Source: Merdicola sp905200315 (GTDB taxonomy: Bacteria; Bacillota; Clostridia; TANB77; CAG-508). From it: a DNA stretch of 42,542 nucleotides. The stretch covers positions 1 to 42,542 of the forward strand of contig CABPZP010000014.1 of the NCBI GenBank assembly GCA_902461935.1. Reading direction: 5' to 3'. Both the position numbers and the translations under genes were made by a program. The notes beneath the pieces were generated by a model, which did not search any database, had not been told where the DNA came from, and was given only the letters and a program-made list of their open reading frames with translations. Position 1 is the stretch's first letter, and each line of letters starts with the position of its first letter. Positions 1 through 6,534 of the stretch are shown one piece after another.

Positions 1-29
1 GGTAATACCCAAATTAGATTTTAGTGCCT

Positions 30-60
30 GTAGGGGTCGGCGTCCTCGACGACCCGCTCT
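30..60. repeat. GC-rich hairpin repeat, inverted orientation
   Basis: A short GC-rich island in AT-rich DNA. GGGTCG (34-39) pairs with CGACCC (50-55) around a 10-nt loop. The flank reads TGTAGGGG...CCCGC, which is the reverse orientation of the hairpin units that begin at 86. It looks like another member of the same dispersed hairpin family. No coding potential is visible. Confidence 0.55.
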
Positions 61-83
61 ATTGTTTTTTTCTTTCTTTTTTT

Positions 84-405
84 GCGGGCGGACAGAGGCG
101 TCCGCCCCTACAACGTTTGGATTGTGTTTGTCAAATTTAATATTATTTCTACTTTGATTTCGTTCTAGGCAGATATGAGCGTCCTCACCTACAATGTTTG
201 GTTTATGTTTTTCAAATGTTATAATATTATTTTTATTTTGTTTAAGGCGGACAGAGGCGTCCGCCCATACATTGTTTAATTTTTTTATTTCAAATATTTT
301 AGTATCGTCTTTTTTCTTTATTTTTGGGCAAACAGGAGCGTTTGTCTCTACAGAATATATTTTTATTTTTGTTTGTTCATTTAATTTTTTCATTTGTTTC
401 CTCCT
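84..405. repeat. Decaying tandem array of ~80-bp hairpin units (4 copies)
   Basis: Four units start near 86, 168, 246 and 327, a period of 78-81 bp. Each has a GC-rich hairpin, then a conserved tail resembling TACAAtGTTTGG, a TCAAAT-like block and an AT-rich stretch. Unit 1 is a perfect stem: GGGCGGAC (86-93), loop AGAGGC, GTCCGCCC (100-107). Unit 3 keeps the stem. Unit 4 has changed both arms (GGGCAAAC / GTTTGTCT) yet still pairs through AT and GT pairs. Unit 2 is degraded. A short open frame at 194-415 runs through the array but its composition follows the repeat, so no gene is called between 1 and 500. Confidence 0.75.
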
Positions 406-503
406 TAGTTTTTAGATATTATACTTTGTTTTCACACCAGTGTCAATATTTTATGAATTATTTTTTATATAATTTCTATAATATTCTTTAAGGAGACTTA
501 TTT

Positions 504-773
504 ATGAATAATTCAGGAAAATATGAAAATAAATTAAATGTTATTGGACCTATATTACGAAATAAGCGAAAAGAACAAAATTTGTCTTTTGAACAATTAT
601 CTAACAAATTATTGCTATTGGGTGTTAATATTCCAATAACCTGTTTGCATAGAATAGAAAATAATCAAAGAACTGTTAGAGATTATGAACTTTGCGCTTT
701 ATCATTAGCTTTAAATATAGATATACATGAATTGGTTGATGAATTCTTAGAAAAATTAAACTCATTGGTATAA
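504..773 (+). CDS. Small XRE-family (HTH_3) transcriptional regulator
   Basis: This 89-residue protein is one of only two plus-strand genes in the window. Residues about 16-80 form a cro/C1-type helix-turn-helix: an LRNKRKEQNLS start, the recognition region around LHRIENNQR, then YELCALSLALNIDIHELV, as in XRE regulators. It has no extra ligand-binding domain, so it is probably a single-domain DNA-binding protein. The ATG is preceded by AAGGAG at good spacing. It stands alone between hairpin repeats and the 3' end of pnp, with no obvious partner gene, so its target is unknown. Confidence 0.8.
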   Translation: MNNSGKYENKLNVIGPILRNKRKEQNLSFEQLSNKLLLLGVNIPITCLHRIENNQRTVRDYELCALSLALNIDIHELVDEFLEKLNSLV

Positions 774-823
774 AATTACATCCTTTATATAAAAATAGGA
801 ATTTTTTACATCAAAAAAGCCAC

Positions 824-926
824 GCGGGCAGACAGTGGCGTCCGCACCTACACATAAAATATAAATTTCATACAATAAAAAAGTGGATTTGCCATACGAG
901 TCGGCATAAGGACGTCACCCTTACAA
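824..926. repeat. Two degenerate copies of the GC-rich hairpin element
   Basis: GGGCAGAC (826-833) and GTCCGCAC (840-847) flank an AGTGGC loop, with CTACA after them, so this is a mutated version of the unit at 86. A second, more degraded copy lies at 897-926 (GTCGGC...GACGTCACCC, then TTACAA), about 74 bp later. The array therefore resumes on the other side of the XRE gene. The rest of 774-960 is featureless AT-rich DNA. Confidence 0.5.
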
Positions 927-960
927 TGAAAATTGGAAATTTCCTATAATATAAAACAAA

Positions 961-985
961 AAAACATTGCAAATTGCAATGTTTT
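961..985 (-). terminator. Rho-independent terminator of pnp
   Basis: AAAACATTGCAA (961-972) and TTGCAATGTTTT (974-985) form a perfect inverted repeat. Read on the minus strand it is followed by a T-rich run (TTTTTTTG then TTTTAT). It begins only a few bases after the pnp stop codon. Confidence 0.85.
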
Positions 986-991
986 TTTGTT

Positions 992-3127
992 TTATTCTTC
1001 TATTTTTTCTTCTTTATTTTCTTCGTCTTCTTCTAATGCTTTTTTGCTTAGATTTATTCTTCCTTGGTCGTCTATTTCTATTACTTTTACTTTTACAATA
1101 TCTCCTACTTTTAATACGTCTTCTACATTTTTTATTCTTTCTTTTGAGATTTTTGATATATGTAATAGCCCTTCTTTTCCTCCACCAAGTTCTATGAATG
1201 CTCCAAAGTTCATTATTCTTGCTACTGTTCCTTCGTATACTTGTCCGACTTCTATATCTTTTGCTATGTCTTCTACCATTTTTAGTGCTTTTTTAGAATT
1301 TTCTTCATCTTGTGAATAGATAAATACCTTTCCGTCTTCTTCTATATCTATTTTTACTCCTGTTTCGTCTATTATTTTATTTATCATTTTTCCACCTGGT
1401 CCTATTACGTCTTTTATTTTGTCTACTTTTATTACTGTGTTTGTAATTTTAGGTGCATATTTTGAAACTTCTTCTCTTGGTTTTGCAATTTGTTTTAGCA
1501 TAACTTCGTCTAAAATATATTGTCTTGCTTTTCTTGTTCTTGCAAATGCTTCTTCTATAATATCGTATGTTAATCCATCTACTTTTATATCAACTTGTAT
1601 AGCTGTAATTCCTTTTTCTGTTCCTCCAACTTTAAAGTCCATATCTCCAAAAAAGTCTTCAATTCCTTGTATATCTGTTAGCATTACATAGTTGTCTGAA
1701 CCATTTGGATCTGTAACAAGTCCTGTTGAAATACCTGCTACTGGTCTTTTTATTGGAACTCCTGCTGCCATTAATGCAAGTGTACTACCACATATACTTG
1801 CTTGTGATGTTGAGCCATTTGAAGATAATACTTCAGATACAACTCTTATTGAGTAAGGGAATTCTTCAACAGATGGTATAACTGGAACTAAGGCTTTTTC
1901 TGCTAAGGCTCCATGTCCTATTTCTCTTCTTCCTGGTCCTCTTGATGGTCTGGCTTCTCCAACACTGTATGAAGGGAAGTTATATTGGTGCATATATCTT
2001 TTTCCTGTTTCTTCATCTATTCCATCTAATATTTGTTCTTCACTTGCCATTCCTAATGTTGCGATTGAAAGTACTTGTGTTTGTCCTCTTGTGAACATTG
2101 CACTACCGTGAACTCTAGGTATTAAATCTATTTCACATGATAATGGTCTTATTTCATCTATTTTTCTTCCATCTGGTCTTTTATGTTCATTGTAAATCAT
2201 TTCTCTTACACATTTCTTTTCTAAGTCGTGTATACTTGTAGAAATGTCATACATTTTTTCTGCAGTTTCTTCTTCTCCATATTTTTCAGTAAAATATGCA
2301 ACTATGTCTTCTGTTAATTTATCCATATTTGCATCTCTTACTTCTTTATCTACAGCTTGTACATCTTTATACATTCTTTCTTTAAAGTTTGCAGAAACTT
2401 CTTCAAATACACTTGCATCAACAGCAAATGATTTATATTCAAATTTTTCTTTTCCTATTTCTTTTTTCATTTTAGAAATAAAATCGCACACTTTTTTTAT
2501 TTCTACATGAGCTTCTTTTATTGCTTGTAACATTGTATCATCTGGTATTTCATCTGCTCCTGCTTCTATCATTGCTATTTTTTCTTTTGTTCCTGCAACT
2601 GTAAGTTTTAATCTACTTTTTTCTCTTTGTTCTAATGTTGGGTTTATAACAATTTTATCATCTACATATCCTACATTTACTGCTGCTGTTGGTCCTCCGA
2701 AAGGTATATCTGAAATTGAAAGTGCTGCTGAAGCTCCTATCATTGCACATACCTCTGGTGAATTATCTGGTTCAACAGATAATACTGTTGCAACAACACA
2801 TACATCATTTCTAAAATCTTTTGGGAATAATGGACGAAGTGGTCTATCTATTGCTCTTGATGTTAAAATTGCTTTGTCACTTGGTTTTCCCTCTCTTTTT
2901 GTAAAACTTCCTGGTATTTTTCCTACTGAATATAATTTTTCTTCAAAATCAACTGAAAGTGGGAAGAAATCTATTCCATCTCTTGGTTCTTTAGATGCTG
3001 TTACATTTACCATAACAGTTGTTTCTCCATATCTTACAAGTACACTTCCATTTGCAAGTTCTGCCATTTTTCCTGTTTCTATTGTTAGTTCTCTTCCTGC
3101 TAATTCCATTGAATAACTTTTAAACAT
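992..3127 (-). CDS. pnp: Polyribonucleotide nucleotidyltransferase (PNPase)
   Basis: Phosphorolytic 3'-5' exoribonuclease of the cytoplasmic RNA decay machinery; releases nucleoside diphosphates from RNA. The 711 residues match the usual PNPase length. Order: RNase PH domain 1 (N-terminal third), alpha-helical linker, RNase PH domain 2 with the conserved FTRGQTQ and RREIGHGALAE stretches, a KH domain (DVIGPGGKMINKI), an S1 domain (VYEGTVARIMNFGAFIEL), and a short acidic Glu/Lys-rich tail. SD AGGAGG precedes the ATG. It lies downstream of rpsO, the classic bacterial order, about 190 bp away and separated by a hairpin. Confidence 0.98.
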   Translation of the reverse strand: MFKSYSMELAGRELTIETGKMAELANGSVLVRYGETTVMVNVTASKEPRDGIDFFPLSVDFEEKLYSVGKIPGSFTKREGKPSDKAILTSRAIDRPLRPLFPKDFRNDVCVVATVLSVEPDNSPEVCAMIGASAALSISDIPFGGPTAAVNVGYVDDKIVINPTLEQREKSRLKLTVAGTKEKIAMIEAGADEIPDDTMLQAIKEAHVEIKKVCDFISKMKKEIGKEKFEYKSFAVDASVFEEVSANFKERMYKDVQAVDKEVRDANMDKLTEDIVAYFTEKYGEEETAEKMYDISTSIHDLEKKCVREMIYNEHKRPDGRKIDEIRPLSCEIDLIPRVHGSAMFTRGQTQVLSIATLGMASEEQILDGIDEETGKRYMHQYNFPSYSVGEARPSRGPGRREIGHGALAEKALVPVIPSVEEFPYSIRVVSEVLSSNGSTSQASICGSTLALMAAGVPIKRPVAGISTGLVTDPNGSDNYVMLTDIQGIEDFFGDMDFKVGGTEKGITAIQVDIKVDGLTYDIIEEAFARTRKARQYILDEVMLKQIAKPREEVSKYAPKITNTVIKVDKIKDVIGPGGKMINKIIDETGVKIDIEEDGKVFIYSQDEENSKKALKMVEDIAKDIEVGQVYEGTVARIMNFGAFIELGGGKEGLLHISKISKERIKNVEDVLKVGDIVKVKVIEIDDQGRINLSKKALEEDEENKEEKIEE

Positions 3128-3172
3128 TTCTTTTCCTCCTATATAAACTTTCTACACACCTTTTTTAATATT

Positions 3173-3197
3173 TATTATAGATGTAACCTCTATAATA
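3173..3197 (-). promoter_or_regulatory. Stem-loop in the pnp 5' leader
   Basis: TATTATAGA (3173-3181) and TCTATAATA (3189-3197) form a perfect 9-bp stem with a 7-nt loop, about 45 nt upstream of the pnp start. In E. coli a pnp leader hairpin is the RNase III/PNPase autoregulation site. That this AT-rich hairpin does the same is inference only. Confidence 0.3.
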
Positions 3198-3284
3198 TGT
3201 TTCTTCTTTAAACACATTATACAAGCTACGTTCTATTAATAAATATTTATTTTATAAATTTGTATTTTAATAAAATTTAAAACA

Positions 3285-3309
3285 AGGACGTTTTTAAGCA
3301 AAACGTCCT
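3285..3309 (-). terminator. Hairpin between rpsO and pnp (terminator or processing site)
   Basis: AGGACGTTTT (3285-3294) and AAAACGTCCT (3300-3309) form a perfect 10-bp stem with a 5-nt loop. On the minus strand it is followed by TTGTTTTAAATTTT, a moderate T tract. It starts about 12 nt after the rpsO stop, so it probably ends or attenuates the rpsO message. Confidence 0.7.
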
Positions 3310-3320
3310 AATGTATAAAA

Positions 3321-3584
3321 TTATTTTCTTAAACCTAATTTTTCAATGATGTCTCTGTATCTTTGAACATCCTTTTTAGCTAGGTAGTTTAATAAGTTTC
3401 TTCTTTTACCTACCATTTTTAAAAGTCCTCTTCTAGAGTGATTGTCTTTTTTGTGAACTTTTAAATGCTCTGTTAATTCATTAATTCTTTCTGTTAAGAT
3501 AGCAACTTGAACTTCTGGTGAACCAGTATCGTTTTCTTCTCTTTTATAAGTATTAATGATTTCTGTTTTTCTTTCCTTTGTCAT
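3321..3584 (-). CDS. rpsO: 30S ribosomal protein S15
   Basis: Small-subunit ribosomal protein that binds 16S rRNA and bridges to the large subunit. The 87 residues match the family. Diagnostic stretches are GSPEVQVAILTERI, LTEHLKVHKKDNHSRRGLL and the C-terminal NLLNYLAKKDVQRYRDII. SD AGGAGG sits at good distance from the ATG. The start gives MTKERKTEII, a slightly extended N-terminus that is common in Clostridia. Confidence 0.98.
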   Translation of the reverse strand: MTKERKTEIINTYKREENDTGSPEVQVAILTERINELTEHLKVHKKDNHSRRGLLKMVGKRRNLLNYLAKKDVQRYRDIIEKLGLRK

Positions 3585-3666
3585 TTGAAAAGCACCTCCT
3601 ATTTAATATTTTATTTGCCTTCATCTGAGCTAAAGTTAGGTGTGTTTTTTACTTAAGCTAAGAAAA

Positions 3667-3693
3667 AGGTATGCTTTAACTTAAAACATACCT
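3667..3693 (-). terminator. Terminator of the 3729-4448 gene pair
   Basis: AGGTATG (3667-3673) and CATACCT (3687-3693) pair around a 13-nt loop. On the minus strand TTTTTCTT follows. It ends the small-gene pair upstream and overlaps the start region of the predicted rpsO promoter. Confidence 0.6.
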
Positions 3694-3722
3694 ATTTTAC
3701 TATAGATTTTGCAAAAAAGCAA
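3694..3722 (-). promoter_or_regulatory. Candidate sigma-A promoter of rpsO-pnp
   Basis: On the minus strand TTGCTT (3717-3722), a 17-bp spacer and TAAAAT (3694-3699). It abuts the upstream terminator hairpin, leaving a leader of about 100 nt before rpsO. Confidence 0.45.
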
Positions 3723-3728
3723 GAAAAT

Positions 3729-4070
3729 TCAAATAATTTCCTTAATCTTTTTTTCGATAATTGCATGTACAATTCCAAAAAAACTTACAATAAGATAAAT
3801 TCCTGAAGAAACAATATAATGTTTGCTAACAAGAAATAAAAAACCAACTATGCAAAGTATAGGAATTATTCTACTGATAATGCATTTCTTTATTGATATT
3901 AGCTTATAAAGTCTTTTTTCTTCCTTTTCTATTGCTTTCATTAAATCTTCTTTTCCATTTCCACAAAAACAAATCAAATAGTATTTATTCTTGTAAACTT
4001 CAGGATACATTATCATCCCGCATTTAGGGCACCGTACATCACTGCCTGTTATATCATTCGCCATTTTCAT
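3729..4070 (-). CDS. Zinc-ribbon membrane protein of unknown function
   Basis: A 113-residue protein. Near the N-terminus it has CPKCG and, about 20 residues later, CFCG: four cysteines spaced as in a zinc ribbon. A charged stretch (IEKEEKRLYK) follows, then two hydrophobic segments (IIPILCIVGFLFLV and GIYLIVSFFGIVHAI), then a lysine-rich tail. It is thus a probable small inner-membrane protein with a cytosolic zinc ribbon. Two ATGs are possible at 4070 and 4064; the second (MANDI) is better spaced from AGAGAGGA. It overlaps the end of the upstream frameshifted gene, so the two are co-transcribed. Function is not recognised. Confidence 0.65.
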   Translation of the reverse strand: MKMANDITGSDVRCPKCGMIMYPEVYKNKYYLICFCGNGKEDLMKAIEKEEKRLYKLISIKKCIISRIIPILCIVGFLFLVSKHYIVSSGIYLIVSFFGIVHAIIEKKIKEII

Positions 4071-4448
4071 TATCCTCTCTTTCTATATCAATGATTAACT
4101 CCATTATATTTTCCATATTTAAGTGCAAAAGAAAGTCAAATAGAAGCTTACTTTCCATTGCTTTCTTTTTATATTCATCACTGATATAATCTGTTAACGG
4201 TTTCACTTCTTCAATTACAGGAATATTAAAATAAGTTGATTCTTTCTTAATTTCTACATTAGAAAAAAGTTCAAAATATTTTTTTCTCTTTTTAGAAAAA
4301 AGTTCAAAATATTTTTTTTCTCCTTTTTGGCTAAAAAGTAACATGTAATACACCGCGGTCCTGTACCTGTTCCATCATTAATATTTGAGACAATATATGT
4401 TTTTAATACATATACTTCATCAATTTTGTTCTTCTTTGCAAATAACAT
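4054..4448 (-). CDS. Hypothetical protein, frameshifted in an A8 run
   Basis: Two overlapping minus-strand frames make sense only as one protein of about 130 residues. The N-terminal part (start 4448) reads MLFAKKNKIDEVYVLKTYIV and continues to CYFLAKKEKK. The remainder lies in the -1 frame and reads KKYFELFSKKRKKYFELFSN, then onward to the stop at 4054. The switch falls at a run of eight A (T at 4312-4319). With the run as given, the first frame dies after another 17 codons. A perfect 33-bp (11-codon) tandem repeat encoding KKYFELFS starts at 4261 and 4294. The cause may be an assembly indel, polymerase or ribosome slippage on A8, or true decay. Its partner downstream is the zinc-ribbon protein. 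Function unknown. Confidence 0.65.
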
Positions 4449-4548
4449 AATTTTTCCTCCTTTAATTAAAGCTAGGTTTACTTATAACATGTTTGCTCTT
4501 GGCAAAATCTTTTCGAGATTATATCATAATTTTATGTAAAATGCAAAT

Positions 4549-4576
4549 GTAGAGGCGACATTTAGTCACCTCTACA
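4549..4576 (-). terminator. Terminator-like hairpin after fucO
   Basis: GTAGAGGCGAC and GTCACCTCTAC flank ATTTA with one mismatch, giving an 11-12 bp stem immediately after the fucO stop. The minus-strand tail (TTTGCATTTTAC) is only moderately T-rich. The arms resemble those of the GC-rich hairpin family at the left edge of the window. Confidence 0.55.
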
Positions 4577-4580
4577 TCTC

Positions 4581-5738
4581 CTACATTGCTGCTCTATATA
4601 AATTTATAAAGTCTTCTTTAGATGTTTCTCTTGGGTTTCCTGGTCTACAAGGATCTATCATTGCTTTATCTGCTAATAATTCTAAGTCTTCTTCTTTACA
4701 TCCTGTATCTTTTACTGTTTGTGTAATTCCAACTTTCTTAGAAAGTTCTTGTATCATCCATACAAAAGTATTTATTACATCTTGGTCGTTTAAATTTGCT
4801 GCATCTGGTCTTCCTATATTTATTAATATTTCTCTAAATCTATCTGCACAAACTTCTCCATTAAATCTCATAACTGTTGGAAGTAAAATTGCATTTGCAA
4901 GACCATGTGGTGTATCATATACAGCTCCTAGTTGATGTGCCATTGAGTGTACAATTCCAAGTCCTACATTTGAGAATCCCATTCCTGCAATATATTGAGC
5001 ATATCCCATCATTTCTATTGCATAGTCATCTTTATCGTTTACAGCAGCTGGTAAATATTGGAATATTAATTGTATTGCTTTCATATGAAACATATCTGAC
5101 ATAATATTGTGTGCTTTTGTTATATATCCTTCAACTGCATGTGTTAGTGCATCCATTCCTGTTGCTGCAGCCATAGATTTTGGCATTGATGCCATAAGTT
5201 CTGAATCTACTATTGCTATTATTGGAATATCATGTGGGTCAACACATACCATTTTTATTTCTCTTGTTTCATCTGTAATTACATAGTTTATTGTGACTTC
5301 TGCAGCTGTTCCTGCTGTTGTTGGAAGTGCTATTACTGGCATTCCTCTATTTACTGTGTTTGATGCTCCATTTAAAGAAACTATATCTGCTCTGTCTGGG
5401 TTTGTCATTACAATAGAAATACCTTTTGCAGTATCCATGCTTGATCCTCCACCAACTGCAACTATTAAATCTGCTTTAGATGCTTTGCATTTTTCTACAC
5501 CATCTAAAACATTTTTTATAGTTGGATTTGGTTTTACATCTGAATATACTTCAAAATCTATTCCTTCATTATCTAAAATTCTTGTAACTTTATCTGTTAC
5601 ACCAACTTCAACTAAAGATTTGTCTGTAACTACTAAAACCTTTTTAAATCCTCTAGATTTAATTTCTTCTGGTAGTACCTCTCTTGCTCCTTTTCCAAAA
5701 TAAGATGTTTCGTTTAAAACAAATTTTGTATTAGCCAT
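4581..5738 (-). CDS. fucO: Iron-containing alcohol dehydrogenase, FucO (lactaldehyde reductase) type
   Basis: 385-residue group III (Fe-dependent) alcohol dehydrogenase. The N-terminal Rossmann-like half has the NAD-binding VGGGSSMDTAKG. The C-terminal helical half supplies the iron ligands, including the MGFSNVGLGIVHSMAHQLGA and TPHGLANA segments with Asp in DALTHA. Residues such as TTAGTAAEVTINYVITDE and CVDPHDIP match E. coli FucO (L-lactaldehyde to L-1,2-propanediol, NADH) closely. The substrate cannot be fixed from sequence alone, and no fucose or rhamnose catabolic genes lie nearby. It is monocistronic, with SD AAGGAGG before the ATG and its own promoter. Confidence 0.85.
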   Translation of the reverse strand: MANTKFVLNETSYFGKGAREVLPEEIKSRGFKKVLVVTDKSLVEVGVTDKVTRILDNEGIDFEVYSDVKPNPTIKNVLDGVEKCKASKADLIVAVGGGSSMDTAKGISIVMTNPDRADIVSLNGASNTVNRGMPVIALPTTAGTAAEVTINYVITDETREIKMVCVDPHDIPIIAIVDSELMASMPKSMAAATGMDALTHAVEGYITKAHNIMSDMFHMKAIQLIFQYLPAAVNDKDDYAIEMMGYAQYIAGMGFSNVGLGIVHSMAHQLGAVYDTPHGLANAILLPTVMRFNGEVCADRFREILINIGRPDAANLNDQDVINTFVWMIQELSKKVGITQTVKDTGCKEEDLELLADKAMIDPCRPGNPRETSKEDFINLYRAAM

Positions 5739-5771
5739 TTAAAATTCCTCCTTTGTATTTATTATGGTTAT

Positions 5772-5799
5772 ATTATATCAATAATATTTTTAAATTCAA
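5772..5799 (-). promoter_or_regulatory. Sigma-A promoter of fucO
   Basis: On the minus strand TTGAAT (5794-5799), a 16-bp spacer and TATAAT (5772-5777). The -35 box overlaps the toxN stop region. Confidence 0.6.
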
Positions 5800-6284
5800 T
5801 ATTTTTTTGATTTTTCTTCAAGCATTTTGAAATCACAACACCTTTTTATAATACTTTCAGGAAGTTTGTTATTTATAACCTTATAGTATAAATTTTGAGC
5901 TTTATTTAATATAATATTTATATTATTTTTCTCATTGCACCAATCAATTTGCTTATATAAAAGATTTCTATAATTTTCGTTCTCCTCATTTTCTATATCT
6001 ATTAGTTCACATTCTTCAAGTGGAATTGGTATCATATTATTAAAATTTATTGCCCCTAACTTTCCCTTATCAATTTTCAAAAAATCAATCGTATTCTTCA
6101 TTTTTAAATGTTTTTCTTTTGGTGATGTAAATGGTGCAAAATATAGTGTATTATTTATTTCTAAAACAATTCCTATAAATGGTCTTTTAGCTTTATCACC
6201 ATAACATTTAGCTATTCTTTTATCATATTGATTCAAATACATTATGTATTTTTCTTTCACTTTATAAAATTTTAATTTTTTCAT
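5796..6284 (-). CDS. toxN: Type III toxin-antitoxin endoribonuclease toxin, ToxN/AbiQ family
   Basis: A 162-residue protein with the ToxN/AbiQ signature. The N-terminus KFYKVKEKYIMYLNQYD is followed by RPFIGIVLEINNTLYFAPFTSPKEKHLKMK and LGAINFNNMIPIP, the conserved core of this RNase fold. ToxN toxins cut RNA and are held inactive by a cognate repetitive RNA. Here a 37-bp tandem-repeat array with its own promoter and a terminator lies immediately upstream, the canonical type III layout, which supports the call strongly. SD AGAAAGGAG precedes the ATG. Toxin expression then depends on read-through of the 6311-6346 terminator. The expected role is phage defence by abortive infection or plasmid-style addiction. 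Confidence 0.9.
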   Translation of the reverse strand: MKKLKFYKVKEKYIMYLNQYDKRIAKCYGDKAKRPFIGIVLEINNTLYFAPFTSPKEKHLKMKNTIDFLKIDKGKLGAINFNNMIPIPLEECELIDIENEENENYRNLLYKQIDWCNEKNNINIILNKAQNLYYKVINNKLPESIIKRCCDFKMLEEKSKKY

Positions 6285-6310
6285 AAATACTCCTTTCTAA
6301 AATAAATAAA

Positions 6311-6346
6311 AATAGAGAGTGTTATTGTTATATAACGCTCCCTATT
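6311..6346 (-). terminator. Terminator between the ToxI repeat RNA and toxN
   Basis: Arms 6311-6325 and 6332-6346 form a 15-bp stem (GT wobbles only) with a 6-nt loop. On the minus strand TTTATTTATTTT follows. In known type III systems this attenuator makes antitoxin RNA outnumber toxin mRNA. Confidence 0.85.
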
Positions 6347-6491
6347 TTACTTTTTTCGCTTCTATTTTTTATGGTGTAGAATCACCGCTTTTTTAGCTCC
6401 TCACTTATTGGTAGAGGCTCACCGCTTTTTTAGTTCCTCACTTATTGGTAGAGACTCACCGCTTTTTGAACAATTCCTGTTCTAAATTATT
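6347..6491 (-). ncRNA. toxI: ToxI antitoxin RNA of the type III TA system
   Basis: Predicted transcript from the promoter at 6498-6527 to the terminator at 6311-6346. It carries the repeat array at 6369-6466, whose units (minus strand AAAAAGCGGTGAG..., ACCAATAAGTGAGG) lack any SD or start codon. In characterised systems the toxin processes such RNA into single-repeat units that assemble with ToxN. The call rests on position upstream of a ToxN-family gene, repeat length (37 nt; known systems use about 34-36) and copy number. Confidence 0.85.
6369..6466 (-). repeat. 37-bp tandem repeats (about 2.6 copies) encoding ToxI
   Basis: CACCGCTTTTT recurs at 6383, 6420 and 6457, an exact 37-bp period. 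Units 6383-6419 and 6420-6456 differ at only two positions (AGCTCC/AGTTCC and GAGGCT/GAGACT). A degenerate partial unit precedes (6369-6382) and a truncated one follows (6457-6466). There are no spacers, so this is not CRISPR. Confidence 0.92.
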
Positions 6492-6497
6492 ATATTC

Positions 6498-6527
6498 ATA
6501 ATACCATTTTTTTATTTACTGTGTCAA
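6498..6527 (-). promoter_or_regulatory. Sigma-A promoter of toxI
   Basis: On the minus strand TTGACA (6522-6527), an 18-bp spacer and TATTAT (6498-6503), directly upstream of the repeat array and just after the pfkA stop codon. Confidence 0.8.
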
Positions 6528-6534
6528 TACTCTT

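Noticed and set aside
194..415. Plus-strand open frame of 73 codons
   Set aside because: It runs through the hairpin array, has no SD and its hydrophobic content comes from the AT-rich repeat units.
933..1319. Plus-strand open frames over pnp
   Set aside because: Opposite-strand shadows of a clear pnp gene; Ser/Phe-rich translation reflects the antisense of its codons.
3601..3660. Possible S15-binding leader structure upstream of rpsO
   Set aside because: Only short, ambiguous pairings could be drawn; no recognisable pseudoknot or known S15 site was identified.
6369..6466. CRISPR-like short repeats
   Set aside because: The 37-bp units are directly adjacent with no spacers, and sit upstream of a ToxN gene with promoter and terminator, which fits an antitoxin RNA.
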